Origin: Planctomycetota bacterium
Lineage (GTDB): Bacteria > Planctomycetota > Planctomycetia > Pirellulales > UBA7805
Length of the DNA stretch: 11,255 nt
Assembly (NCBI GenBank): GCA_030605285.1
Contig: JAUWIQ010000023.1
Span: 1 to 11,255, forward strand
Direction: 5' to 3'
Below the pieces are notes generated by a model. The model ran no database searches, had not been told where the DNA came from, and worked only from the letters and a program-made list of their open reading frames with translations. A program made the translations under genes and the position numbers. This document shows positions 1-7,402 of this stretch, piece by piece. Numbering within the stretch: the stretch's first letter is position 1; each line of letters starts with the position of its first letter.

Positions 1-179
1 GGCAGATGTGCCGTCAGGAGGAGAAAACCGAGTGCGAGTCAGACCACGATCCGCTGCCGGGTTTTGGAACCTGGGTTCGTCCTCTCGAAGTACGGGATAC
101 TAGCCTCCGCCTGGATTCTGGCTTAGAATCAGGTTCTGCCAGTCCTGCTTCCCACCCGAACCGTAGTGGCGGACAAACG
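1..179. other. Left-edge region upstream of oleA, no convincing gene
   Basis: All three + frames are open at the left edge. Frame 1 runs to a TAG at 124-126 and could be the last 41 codons of an upstream gene ending in a hydrophobic stretch. Frame 2 runs to a TAG at 101-103 and contains a GTG (32-34) preceded by a strong AGGAGG at 16-21, which would encode only 23 residues. Frame 3 is continuous with oleA from an ATG at position 6, but these 58 extra residues have low-complexity composition and no counterpart in OleA proteins. I see no recognisable domain in any frame. The stretch probably holds the end of an upstream gene and/or the oleA leader. Confidence 0.4.
110..133 (+). promoter_or_regulatory. 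Inverted repeat (possible hairpin) in the oleA leader
   Basis: CCTGGATTCT (110-119) pairs with AGAATCAGG (125-133) across a 5-base loop, with one bulged G. It lies 46 bases before the oleA start and overlaps the frame-1 stop at 124-126. A second, shorter perfect inverted repeat, GAACC-TG-GGTTC, lies at 67-78. No T-tract follows, so it is not a standard intrinsic terminator. It could be a leader structure, a protein-binding site or chance. Confidence 0.25.
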
Positions 180-1301
180 ATGCGTTATCACAATGTCTGC
201 CTGGAATCGTTTGGCTATACGCTCCCAGAAGAAATTGTCACTTCGGTCGAAATCGAATCGCGACTGGCACCCCTTTACGAACGGTTGCGACTTCCCGCAG
301 GACGATTGGAACTCATTACCGGAATCCGTGAGCGGAGATTCTGGACCCCCGGAACTTTGCCCAGCGAAAAAAGTACTGAAAGTGCAGAAAAGGCGATTGC
401 AGCCGCTGAAATCGACCGTCGCGAACTCGGCGCACTCGTCCACGCCTCGGTCTGCCGGGACCACCTGGAACCGGCGACCGCCTGTCGAGTCCACCATCAA
501 CTCAAATTGCGCCCCTCGTGCCAGATCTATGATCTGAGCAACGCCTGCCTGGGACTACTCAATGGCATCGTCCAGGTTGCCAACATGATCGAACTTGGCC
601 AGATTCGCGCGGGCTTAGTGGTCGGAACCGAAACGAGCCGCTCCCTGGTAGAAACAACCATCGAACAGCTCAACACCGATACCACGCTCACACGGGGCAG
701 CATTAAATCGGCAATTGCCTCCTTGACGATCGGCTCGGCAAGCTGCGCGGTCGTAATAACGGATCGTGAACTCTCTCAGACAGACAATCGTATTTTGGGG
801 GGGACGTGCCAAGCGGAAACTGCCTTCCACCGTCTCTGCCACAGTGGTGCAGACGAGGCAGGGGGCGATGGCATGCAACCGCTGATGACCACCGATGCAG
901 AGACCCTCCTGGAAGCAGGCATCTCGACGGGACGAGAGACCTTCCAACAATTCCTCGCGGAGCTTGATTGGGCACGGGAGTCCGTATGCAAAAGCTTTTC
1001 TCATCAAGTCGGTACCACCCATCGAAGACAAATTTTGCAAGCCTTTGGCCTTGAGCTGCAGATTGACTATCCCACAGTCCAATGGCTGGGCAACACCGGT
1101 TCGGTGGCCCTGCCGATCTCCATGGCAATCGGCATCGAACAGGGACATCTCCAGTGCGATGATCGCGTGGCGTTACTGGGGATCGGCTCCGGGATCAACT
1201 GTCTGATGCTGGGCGTCGACTGGCAGACTTCACCCCTGGTACAGGAACCGGCACAGGCAACCCGCCTGAGCGTTCCGGTCGGTCCAGATTTCAGCGCATA
1301 A
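180..1301 (+). CDS. oleA: OleA, head-to-head acyl thioester condensing enzyme (thiolase superfamily)
   Basis: OleA joins two long-chain fatty acyl-CoA molecules by non-decarboxylative Claisen condensation to a 2-alkyl-3-keto acid, the first step of bacterial head-to-head olefin synthesis. It is cytosolic. The ATG at 180 gives 373 residues and is preceded by a near-consensus GGCGGA at 168-173; an upstream in-frame ATG at 6 would add 58 residues that do not resemble the family. The thiolase triad is visible: Cys123 in SNACLG, His275 in SFSHQVG and Asn305 in WLGNTGS. Glu97 in RDHLEPATA matches the extra glutamate that distinguishes Xanthomonas OleA from FabH. From memory, Cys and Glu fall at the same positions as in native, untagged Xanthomonas OleA. 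The C-terminus carries the OleA-like ALLGIGSGINC (331-341). It is followed after 35 bases by a DUF1080 gene, and lies apart from and convergent to oleC and oleD. Confidence 0.92.
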   Translation: MRYHNVCLESFGYTLPEEIVTSVEIESRLAPLYERLRLPAGRLELITGIRERRFWTPGTLPSEKSTESAEKAIAAAEIDRRELGALVHASVCRDHLEPATACRVHHQLKLRPSCQIYDLSNACLGLLNGIVQVANMIELGQIRAGLVVGTETSRSLVETTIEQLNTDTTLTRGSIKSAIASLTIGSASCAVVITDRELSQTDNRILGGTCQAETAFHRLCHSGADEAGGDGMQPLMTTDAETLLEAGISTGRETFQQFLAELDWARESVCKSFSHQVGTTHRRQILQAFGLELQIDYPTVQWLGNTGSVALPISMAIGIEQGHLQCDDRVALLGIGSGINCLMLGVDWQTSPLVQEPAQATRLSVPVGPDFSA

Positions 1302-1336
1302 GCAGGGCCTACTTTCCAGGCAATCAAGGATAAACC

Positions 1337-2362
1337 ATGACAAACCCTCGACTGCTGGGCCGCATGTTGGTCGCCGCAGTGGCGATGCTTCTATTGCAGG
1401 AAACGACCTTTTCTAAATCGCAGGCATTGGCGGAGACAAAACATCGAGATTTTTTGATTCAGGGTGAGTATTCCGGTACGATCCAAGGGAGCCAGGGCCC
1501 CAAACGGCTTGCGGTTCAGGTCCTTGCCCTGGGAAAGGGTGAATTCCGCGCGGTCGGCTATACCGGTGGCTTGCCGGGCGATGGCTGGGATGGGAGCGAT
1601 AAGGAAGAGGTGACCACCACGGCCAAGCAGGGTCGCGTCAGCTTCGAGGGCAAATCTGCCAATGGCACGATTCGGGGTGATGCGATGTATCTCGTGAGCA
1701 AGGAGGGGAAACCCCTGGGTGAACTGAAACGCATCGAACGCAAGAGCCCCACGCTCGGCAAGCAACCTCCCCCAAGCGCAAAGGTACTGTTCGATGGCAG
1801 CACGGCCGATGCCTGGGTCCGTAGCCGCAATCGCGGAGCGGCAGAAATGACCGACGACGGACTACTTAAAGAAGGCGCTAACAGCAAACAGCGTTTTGGC
1901 GACCACCAACTGCATCTTGAGTTCCTGCTGCCCTTTGAACCGGCCGCTCGCGGCCAGGGTCGTGGAAACAGTGGCTGCTACGTGCAAGGACGGTATGAAG
2001 TCCAAATGCTCGATTCCTTTGGATTAGCCGGCATGGATAACGAGTGCGGTGGGATCTACAAGATTTCCCGCCCCTTGGTAAACATGTGCTACCCGCCGGG
2101 AACCTGGCAGACCTACGATATCGATTTCACCGCAGCTCGGTACGATGCGGAGGGCAACAAAACTAAAAATGCCCTCGCTACGGTGCAACACAACGGGGTG
2201 CTGATCCACGACGATCTGGAACTTCCGCAACATACTGCGGCAGCCCCTTTGAAGGATGGCCCGGAGCCCGGATTTATCCACCTGCAGGACCACGGAAATC
2301 CGGTCCGGTATCGTAATATCTGGGTCCTGGAACAGGGAGCGGAAACGCCAGCGGAAAACTAA
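1337..2362 (+). CDS. Secreted DUF1080 / 3-keto-disaccharide hydrolase family protein
   Basis: A 341-residue protein with an N-terminal signal peptide (hydrophobic core about residues 7-20, cleavage likely near 25-33). Residues about 40-135 form a beta-rich module with GEYSG and a GGLPGDGWDG motif, a unit often found before DUF1080 domains in Planctomycetes. Residues about 145-335 are the DUF1080 concanavalin-like domain, with GNSGCYVQGRYEVQMLDS, GGIYKISRP, PGTWQTYDI and a C-terminal HLQDHGNPVRYRNIW. Members of this family include hydrolases of 3-keto sugars; planctomycete genomes hold many copies and most substrates are unknown. AAGGA at 1326-1330 sits 6 bases before the ATG. It is only 35 bases after oleA, so it may be co-transcribed, but a periplasmic sugar enzyme has no obvious role in hydrocarbon synthesis. 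Confidence 0.9.
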   Translation: MTNPRLLGRMLVAAVAMLLLQETTFSKSQALAETKHRDFLIQGEYSGTIQGSQGPKRLAVQVLALGKGEFRAVGYTGGLPGDGWDGSDKEEVTTTAKQGRVSFEGKSANGTIRGDAMYLVSKEGKPLGELKRIERKSPTLGKQPPPSAKVLFDGSTADAWVRSRNRGAAEMTDDGLLKEGANSKQRFGDHQLHLEFLLPFEPAARGQGRGNSGCYVQGRYEVQMLDSFGLAGMDNECGGIYKISRPLVNMCYPPGTWQTYDIDFTAARYDAEGNKTKNALATVQHNGVLIHDDLELPQHTAAAPLKDGPEPGFIHLQDHGNPVRYRNIWVLEQGAETPAEN

Positions 2363-2426
2363 TTCGAGGGAAGCCTCACCAGCATCGCGATCCGATGATT
2401 TCCATTCAATCCAAAGAGGAACGGCT

Positions 2427-2822
2427 GTGATCTCTAGTCTCCTGGTCCTATTGACGCTTGCGGCCCCGGCGATCGACCAGGACGCAGCGGACGCCAGCCA
2501 ACCCCAAACTGCCTTGGCAACCGCGATTCCACATGCCCTGGCTGTGATTGAGTCAAAACAATATGAAAAGTTCATCCGGCAATATGCGGTGCCCAGCCAG
2601 CTGAAAAATGTCCTCAAGCAGAAAACATTGGACGAGATCGTACGCGGCTTTGCCAAGGATCATGCCGCCCGGATCCTCCTGATTTTGAAGCAGATCCAGG
2701 AGAAGCAGCCGAGCATCAACACCGCGGGTACGGTTGCCGAATACCCAACGGACGTGAAGAATTTTTCGAGGAAAAAAGTCGTCTTCGAAAAAATTGGCGG
2801 CCTCTGGTATTTACAGAACTAA
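2427..2822 (+). CDS. Small secreted protein of unknown function
   Basis: I do not recognise this family. The chosen start is GTG at 2427, with GAGGA ending 6 bases before it, giving 131 residues. Earlier in-frame starts would overlap the DUF1080 gene and add a charged stretch ahead of the signal sequence. The first 15 residues (ISSLLVLLTLAAPA) form a signal-peptide-like hydrophobic run lacking the usual positive charge. The mature part is mostly helical and rich in Lys and Gln, and ends in a KKVVFEKIGGLWYLQN stretch. A Gly-x-Trp-Tyr-hydrophobic ending is typical of NTF2-like/DUF4878-type small domains, so that fold is a guess. It follows the DUF1080 gene by 64 bases and ends 10 bases from the convergent fabI-like stop. 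Confidence 0.7.
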   Translation: MISSLLVLLTLAAPAIDQDAADASQPQTALATAIPHALAVIESKQYEKFIRQYAVPSQLKNVLKQKTLDEIVRGFAKDHAARILLILKQIQEKQPSINTAGTVAEYPTDVKNFSRKKVVFEKIGGLWYLQN

Positions 2823-2832
2823 AGCCCGTGAT

Positions 2833-3630
2833 TTACTCGACGCTGCGAGTCACGAGATCCCGGTCGAAGTAGTTGATCGACATCCCCGCATCGACAATGA
2901 CCTGCTGGGCATTGATCCCACTCGAGCGGTCGCTGAGGAGAAATGCCGCCGTATTTGCCACTTCTTCGGTCCGCAGTGCCTGCTTGCGGGGAATTACCTG
3001 CTCGGCGTAGAGGTAGCTCTCGACATAGCCTGGAATCCCTGCAGAGGCCGAAGTCTTCAGCAGCCCCGCCGCTACCGCATTAAAACGTACGCGGGAAACC
3101 GCGCTGAATGACTTTGCTAAAAACGCCAGTGAAGAATCGAGCGCCGCCTTGATGGGTCCCATGTACCCGTAATTCTCACTCGCCATCCGGGTCGTTGAGA
3201 TCGAAATCGTAACGACCGACCCGTCGGGATCTAGCAATGTCTTGAAGGCGTCAGAGATCGCTAAGAGGGAATAACATGAGACATCCACGGCTCTTAAAAA
3301 GGATCGCTTGGGTGTCTCATGAAAGGGTTTCATCCCCTCTTCATAGTCAGCAAATGCGATGGAATGCAAAATCCCATGGACCCGCGGAAAATCGCTGCCG
3401 ATCGCGTCCCGCACCGCACGAATTTGCTCATCCGACTCAACATCACAAACAAAGACCGGCATTTCACCGACTCGATCTTTTAGCTGCTCTCGACGTTCCT
3501 CCGTGCGGACCACATAGACAACCTGGGCACCCAGTTGCTCGAGAATCCGGCCCACATGCCAAGCCACGCTTTTTCGGTTTGCCAAACCAAAAATGACAAT
3601 GGTTTTTTCCTCGAGTCCAAGAAAGTCCAA
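2833..3630 (-). CDS. fabI: FabI-type enoyl-[ACP] reductase (SDR family), cluster-specific paralogue
   Basis: NAD(P)H-dependent reduction of the trans-2-enoyl thioester, the last step of a fatty-acid elongation cycle. At 265 residues it is normal FabI length. It shows the FabI-type nucleotide loop ([10 protein letters not shown], residues 15-24), LHSIAFAD (88-95), the Tyr154-x6-Lys161 pair in [12 protein letters not shown], and [13 protein letters not shown] (187-199), matching the family's AGPIRT-like segment. The start is TTG at 3630, because an in-frame stop lies upstream with no ATG or GTG in between. AGGGAG at 3637-3642 is well spaced from the TTG, and the N-terminus MDFLGLEEK then lines up with known FabI. 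Odd point: where E. coli FabI has its first active-site Tyr (Tyr146), this protein has Ile144. It is the last gene of the array, 84 bases after the dehydratase. Confidence 0.87.
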   Translation of the reverse strand: MDFLGLEEKTIVIFGLANRKSVAWHVGRILEQLGAQVVYVVRTEERREQLKDRVGEMPVFVCDVESDEQIRAVRDAIGSDFPRVHGILHSIAFADYEEGMKPFHETPKRSFLRAVDVSCYSLLAISDAFKTLLDPDGSVVTISISTTRMASENYGYMGPIKAALDSSLAFLAKSFSAVSRVRFNAVAAGLLKTSASAGIPGYVESYLYAEQVIPRKQALRTEEVANTAAFLLSDRSSGINAQQVIVDAGMSINYFDRDLVTRSVE

Positions 3631-3636
3631 GCTCTT

Positions 3637-3642
3637 CTCCCT
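3637..3642 (-). promoter_or_regulatory. Ribosome binding site deciding a TTG start
   Basis: AGGGAG on the minus strand lies 6 bases before the TTG at 3630. It supports this rare start codon for the fabI-like gene, since no other usual start codon exists between the upstream in-frame TAG and this position. Confidence 0.65.
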
Positions 3643-3714
3643 GTGTAATGACGCGCTTGCCGCGACCGATCCACCACGTAAAAACTCTTCTGATCTCCTC
3701 CGCTACCCCGATCT

Positions 3715-4149
3715 TCAACTCGTTTGGCCCGCTGCCGCCATCGTGCAGGCAAAGGTAAGTCGCGCGGCCATCCGCCCACGTACTGTCACACGCGCCGTAA
3801 GATAAAAAGCGTGGCTGACCTGTTCGTCCAAAGTAACATCGAGTGTGATCGTATCCCCGGGTTTCACCATTTGCTTGAAGCGAACATCTCCCATGCGCGT
3901 GGCGACCGGTACACCCTCCAGACCCTCGGCATACCGCGCCAGCAGCACCGCTCCGGCCTGCAGTGCTGCTTCACAGAGCAACACTCCCGGGACCAGGGGA
4001 AACTCCGGATAGTGGCCGGCAAACCAGAATTCATCTCCCCGGAATGTTTTGCAACAGGTAATTCGGTTTTCCTGCTGCTCGACAATCTCATCCAGGAGCA
4101 GAAAAGGTTCCCGGTGAGGAATCGCTGCTTCAATTGCTGCAAGCGTCAT
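3715..4149 (-). CDS. fabZ: FabZ-type 3-hydroxyacyl-[ACP] dehydratase (hotdog fold)
   Basis: Dehydrates 3-hydroxyacyl-ACP to trans-2-enoyl-ACP. The ATG at 4149 is preferred (144 residues) because GGAG at 4156-4159 is well spaced from it and the protein then begins like FabZ, with IPHREPFLLLDEI near the N-terminus. A GTG at 4161 would add four residues. The active site is intact: His46 in FAGHYPEFPLVPGVLL and Glu60 in CEAALQAG, with the 14-residue His-Glu spacing of FabZ. The central helix differs from the usual EAMAQ: this protein has EAALQAG. Only 15 bases separate the start from the stop of the upstream desaturase-like gene, so co-translation is likely. It sits between the oxidoreductases and the enoyl reductase, which fits one elongation module. 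Confidence 0.9.
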   Translation of the reverse strand: MTLAAIEAAIPHREPFLLLDEIVEQQENRITCCKTFRGDEFWFAGHYPEFPLVPGVLLCEAALQAGAVLLARYAEGLEGVPVATRMGDVRFKQMVKPGDTITLDVTLDEQVSHAFYLTARVTVRGRMAARLTFACTMAAAGQTS

Positions 4150-4164
4150 AGACTTCTCCACGGC

Positions 4165-5601
4165 TCAGGAAACCGTTGATGTACTTGAGGAGAACAACAA
4201 GGCATCGACTTCATTGGCTACAATCACTCCGTAATTGATCGCCCCCAACCAACCCGACATGATAATGCCCACACTTCCCGCATGAAACAGGCCCTGCACC
4301 TGCTTGGACAAACCGCGACTGATGGCCAGCCCCTCAAACTTCGTGCCGAAACTGGGACCCAGGGCGTGGCTGGTGTAGTGGCGAAATGTCCGTGGCGTGG
4401 AAGCTTCCACATGATCGATTTTGCTGCGAATGTCAGGCACGTATTTATCCAGGGCATCGAGCGTGGTTTCAATCAGATCCTGCTTGCTGGCCTGATACTC
4501 ATGCTTATCCAGATCGGACCAATCGGAGAAATTGGCGTTGGTACTGGAGACAATCAGACATCGCGGCCGCCCCTGCGGCCTGGTTCTGGGATAGTAAAAA
4601 GAAAACGTCCGACTTGTGATATCGCGGCTAAGCAGCTTCTCGGTCTCAAACGCGGGTGCCGTCGAGCTGAACAACAAATCACCGGTATTTTCGTCAATCC
4701 GTTCTTCCGCTTTGAGCCCCATGTAGACCTGCGTGCTGGAATTATTCAGCCGCACCGCCTGCGTCTCGTCAATAAAATCTTTATCGAAATGATCCTCACC
4801 GGTAAGCTGCAAAACAGTCGCCTTGATATTGGCATTGGAAACCACGCTGCGGGCTCGAATAAAACGGCCGTTCACCGTCACTCCCGTAACACGTCGCTGT
4901 TCGGCATGGATACGCTCCACATCGCAGCGGATCCGGACATCGACACCGTTGCGTTTGAGATCTTCGTGCATCAGCATAATCAGCCGATCCGTCCCCCCCT
5001 CGAACGTAAAAACTCCCTTCGACATGAAGTTCGAAAAGACGATTCCATACGTAATTGCCGGGTCCTCAAGCGTCGATCCATTGGCATAGGTGATCGGCTC
5101 CATCAATAGTCGCACCACATCCTGACGGCCCGGAAAATACTGTTCGAAAAACTCGCCCACGGTCAACTGCTGCTTATCGTAGAAATTCATTCCGCGGGCG
5201 GCATCAAAAAATGCCGTCACTTGCTCGCTGGCGATGCCAAATTTCGTTGCTAACAGCTTGGTGAAATCCTCGCGGGTGTAACGGGTCGTCAAGGAGAACA
5301 TCGGGTTGTCGAAACGAATGTTCTTGAGCTGTACGATGGAATCGGAAATTTCGCGGGACCAGTATCGTCGACAACTCTTGACCATGCCGACCGGAAAACC
5401 ATGCAGAGAAACATCAAAAATATGTCCGCCCGGTCGTTTGAACCAGGTTGCCATCCCACCGAGTTTGTAATGTTGCTCCAGGAGCAATACCCGATGTCCA
5501 CTGCGGGCAAGTGTATTGGCGGTCGTCATGCCGGCCAGACCGCTGCCAATCACGATAACATCGTACTGCTCGGAGACACCTTGAAGAAAATCTCGTGGCA
5601 T
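4165..5601 (-). CDS. CrtI/CrtISO-type FAD-dependent oxidoreductase B (phytoene desaturase-like)
   Basis: A 478-residue flavoprotein of the phytoene desaturase/carotenoid isomerase/amine oxidase superfamily. The FAD Rossmann motif GSGLAG is at 19-24, the ribose-binding acid is Glu42, and the family GG is at 48-49 ([10 protein letters not shown]). The C-terminal FAD-binding segment [19 protein letters not shown] is about 436-454. No signal peptide or transmembrane helix is evident. Family members desaturate, saturate or isomerise polyene chains; the substrate here is unknown. Because the gene lies between an ACP and FabZ/FabI rather than beside phytoene synthase, an acyl-chain substrate is more likely than a carotenoid (inference). 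It starts 16 bases after the stop of oxidoreductase A, without a clear Shine-Dalgarno site. The two oxidoreductases are clearly different proteins, not a recent duplication. Confidence 0.88.
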   Translation of the reverse strand: MPRDFLQGVSEQYDVIVIGSGLAGMTTANTLARSGHRVLLLEQHYKLGGMATWFKRPGGHIFDVSLHGFPVGMVKSCRRYWSREISDSIVQLKNIRFDNPMFSLTTRYTREDFTKLLATKFGIASEQVTAFFDAARGMNFYDKQQLTVGEFFEQYFPGRQDVVRLLMEPITYANGSTLEDPAITYGIVFSNFMSKGVFTFEGGTDRLIMLMHEDLKRNGVDVRIRCDVERIHAEQRRVTGVTVNGRFIRARSVVSNANIKATVLQLTGEDHFDKDFIDETQAVRLNNSSTQVYMGLKAEERIDENTGDLLFSSTAPAFETEKLLSRDITSRTFSFYYPRTRPQGRPRCLIVSSTNANFSDWSDLDKHEYQASKQDLIETTLDALDKYVPDIRSKIDHVEASTPRTFRHYTSHALGPSFGTKFEGLAISRGLSKQVQGLFHAGSVGIIMSGWLGAINYGVIVANEVDALLFSSSTSTVS

Positions 5602-5617
5602 GGCGTCTAGATCCGTA

Positions 5618-7045
5618 CTACGACTGTCTGCTACTGACCGTGTCCTCGCCTGCTAATCCCTGCTGTCGCGACAGACAACGATTTGCAATCGAGATTCCAC
5701 TAGTCATTGCCCCAATGATCCCAATAAATCCCTGGTCCGTACCACAAAGCTGAAGGTTGGGCAGGTGCGTGGTCCCGTCGAGCTGTTTGTGTGTCGCCCC
5801 GTAAACCGTGCCGCCATGGTGCCAGGTAAAGCGTCGAATCGTCTTCGGCGTGAACATGTCCGTGGCCACAACTCTGTGGCGGAAATCGGGGACAAACCGC
5901 ATCGCCGATTCGAGTACCCGGTCGTACCACTTGGCCTTTTCAACACGATACTGCGATTCCGAAAGGGCCACCCAATGGTCGAAGTTGGCCTGCGCTGTGA
6001 TCCGGATAATACCCTCCGGAAGTTGTCCTTCTTCACTCGTGTAGCCGTAATTATTAGGTGAACAAATCACGCCGGTCCGCAGATCCACAAGCCCCTCGGG
6101 CTGCTGCCAGAAGAACTCCTCGGAATCATTAAAAAAGACAATCGTCTTTTTAAATCCCGCCTCCTTGGGCTGCGTATCGAGGACCGACATCATCTCACAA
6201 AAGGAAAGGCGGCCTGCTGGACTTTCATCGACTTCACTCACATCGTCACAGAGGCGCATGGTCTCTACCAAACCCGCCGAGGAAATAATATTCGCTGCCT
6301 CGATCTGCTGCCCGTCATCCAAGACGACTCCCACCGCACGATTGTCCTCGACTTTGATATGATCGACACCACTGCGAAGCTTTAATTCGCCGCCGAGTGC
6401 GCGAAATCTGCGAACCAGTTTTTTTAATATTGTGCGGACGCCGGCAACCGGTCGGCCGAACCCTTCGAAAAAAATGCTGCGGAACATGATGCAAAACTGC
6501 CCGAAATCCATATCGCGTTCTCGACTGTTCCCATACCACATCGTGGGGCAGAGCAGCATTTCGATGAGCAAAGGATCTCGAAGTATCTCGCGGAGGATCT
6601 CTCGGGTCGAAAACTTAAACAACTCCTGGTCCAATTCATCGTAGTCGAGAATGTTCGTCAGCAGCTTCTGGAAGTTGTCCTTCTCCGCAGGAAAGCAACG
6701 CTCGATTTCCGAAGTGAGCATTTCGATGCCGTTCCCAAACGCGATCCGCACCCCTGGAAAGGCAATCTCCGATCCCAACTGGGGCGCCAGGGAAAAATCG
6801 TCCCAACGAAAACGAAGCTGTCGCAGCAAGCGGGCTAGCGGCCCCTTACGCGTTCCCTTCGGGGTGAAATTCGTGACCGCGTGCAACCCCACGTCGTAGT
6901 CACGACCGTCGAGCCGATAGAACGAATTCAATCCGCCGATCGTGTAATGCCGCTCAAGGATGCAGACGCGCTGATCGTAGTGTGCCAGACGGATACCTGC
7001 CGCCAAGCCGGACATACCTGCGCCGATAATGACGGTATCGTACAT
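5618..7045 (-). CDS. CrtI/CrtISO-type FAD-dependent oxidoreductase A (phytoene desaturase-like)
   Basis: A 475-residue flavoprotein, complete for the family. The N-terminal dinucleotide motif GAGMSG is at 8-13, Glu31 ends the second strand, and [19 protein letters not shown] (37-55) resembles carotenoid isomerase and other CrtI relatives. A second FAD contact, [18 protein letters not shown], lies at 430-447. The middle part (about 100-330), which forms the substrate domain in this family, diverges from oxidoreductase B. The ATG at 7045 is 9 bases after the ACP stop. Roles known for the family are desaturation, isomerisation and saturation of isoprenoid polyenes; a role on an ACP-bound or free acyl chain is inferred from its place directly after the ACP gene. 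Similar CrtI-like genes occur in the ladderane candidate clusters of anammox bacteria, where their function is unproven. Confidence 0.88.
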   Translation of the reverse strand: MYDTVIIGAGMSGLAAGIRLAHYDQRVCILERHYTIGGLNSFYRLDGRDYDVGLHAVTNFTPKGTRKGPLARLLRQLRFRWDDFSLAPQLGSEIAFPGVRIAFGNGIEMLTSEIERCFPAEKDNFQKLLTNILDYDELDQELFKFSTREILREILRDPLLIEMLLCPTMWYGNSRERDMDFGQFCIMFRSIFFEGFGRPVAGVRTILKKLVRRFRALGGELKLRSGVDHIKVEDNRAVGVVLDDGQQIEAANIISSAGLVETMRLCDDVSEVDESPAGRLSFCEMMSVLDTQPKEAGFKKTIVFFNDSEEFFWQQPEGLVDLRTGVICSPNNYGYTSEEGQLPEGIIRITAQANFDHWVALSESQYRVEKAKWYDRVLESAMRFVPDFRHRVVATDMFTPKTIRRFTWHHGGTVYGATHKQLDGTTHLPNLQLCGTDQGFIGIIGAMTSGISIANRCLSRQQGLAGEDTVSSRQS

Positions 7046-7054
7046 AGAAGCGTG

Positions 7055-7315
7055 TCAAAGCTTTGCGGTGTCCTGCATCTTCGGTTCAAGATAGGTAACA
7101 GTACTCTGCAGACTGGCCAGCTCGCCGTAGTCCTCCTCCGGCACCTGGACCCGATAACGCTTGCGAAGCTCCATCACAATATCCAGGAAGTCCATGCTAT
7201 CCAGTTCCAATTGATCTCGAAATGGCACGTCATCCTTCAAATCACCTAATTCTTCATCCGGAGCAATGTCGCCCAGGATGTCGATAATGACTTCTCGTAT
7301 TTCTTCAGCCGTCAT
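7055..7315 (-). CDS. Dedicated acyl carrier protein
   Basis: An 86-residue acidic carrier protein. The phosphopantetheine attachment site is Ser40 in LELDSMDFLDIVMEL, followed by the usual recognition helix. DSMD replaces the DSLD or DSLE of many housekeeping ACPs. The region before it (APDEELGDLKDDVPF) is strongly acidic, as expected for docking to FabF, FabZ and FabI. The ATG at 7315 has a strong GGAGG at 7322-7326. It begins 87 bases after the ketosynthase stop and ends 9 bases before oxidoreductase A. Its place inside the array suggests it is the private carrier of this pathway and not the housekeeping ACP. It would need a phosphopantetheinyl transferase encoded elsewhere. Confidence 0.93.
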   Translation of the reverse strand: MTAEEIREVIIDILGDIAPDEELGDLKDDVPFRDQLELDSMDFLDIVMELRKRYRVQVPEEDYGELASLQSTVTYLEPKMQDTAKL

Positions 7316-7369
7316 CCACTCCCTCCGTCCGATCCTTCTTTGCCTGAAATCCTAGCAAATTCTTATCTG

Positions 7370-7375
7370 ATTATA
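7370..7375 (-). promoter_or_regulatory. Isolated TATAAT in the ketosynthase-ACP gap
   Basis: The minus strand reads TATAAT here, a perfect sigma70-type -10 hexamer, within the 87-base AT-richer gap between the FabF-like stop and the ACP start. No matching -35 is seen 16-18 bases upstream. It may be an internal promoter letting ACP and downstream genes be expressed separately, or chance; planctomycete promoters are poorly defined. Confidence 0.2.
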
Positions 7376-7402
7376 CTACGTTGGCGATGGCGGCCCCACC
7401 TA

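Noticed and set aside
6..179. 58-residue N-terminal extension of OleA from an ATG at position 6
   Set aside because: The extension has no family resemblance. The ATG at 180 has a GGCGGA site 6 bases upstream, and it places Glu97 and Cys123 where known OleA has them.
615..1148. 177-codon minus-strand open frame opposite oleA
   Set aside because: It is a shadow of oleA, Cys- and Arg-rich, with no domain, and starts and ends inside the real gene.
2365..2397. Two small inverted repeats (GAGG-GAAG-CCTC at 2365-2376 and CATCG-CGATC-CGATG at 2383-2397) as a terminator after the DUF1080 gene
   Set aside because: Stems are only 4 and 5 base pairs and no T-tract follows. Such repeats are frequent by chance.
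2820..2835. Bidirectional terminator between the convergent small secreted gene and the fabI-like gene
   Set aside because: Only 10 bases separate the stop codons and no inverted repeat is visible there.
4282..5109. 275-codon open frame on the + strand
   Set aside because: It is entirely antisense to the CrtI-like oxidoreductase B gene, whose FAD motifs and length are convincing. The translation has no recognisable domain and is rich in Arg, His and Ile as expected of a shadow frame.
4165..7045. Carotenoid biosynthesis locus
   Set aside because: No phytoene synthase, cyclase or other isoprenoid gene is present, and the neighbours are fatty-acid enzymes and an ACP.
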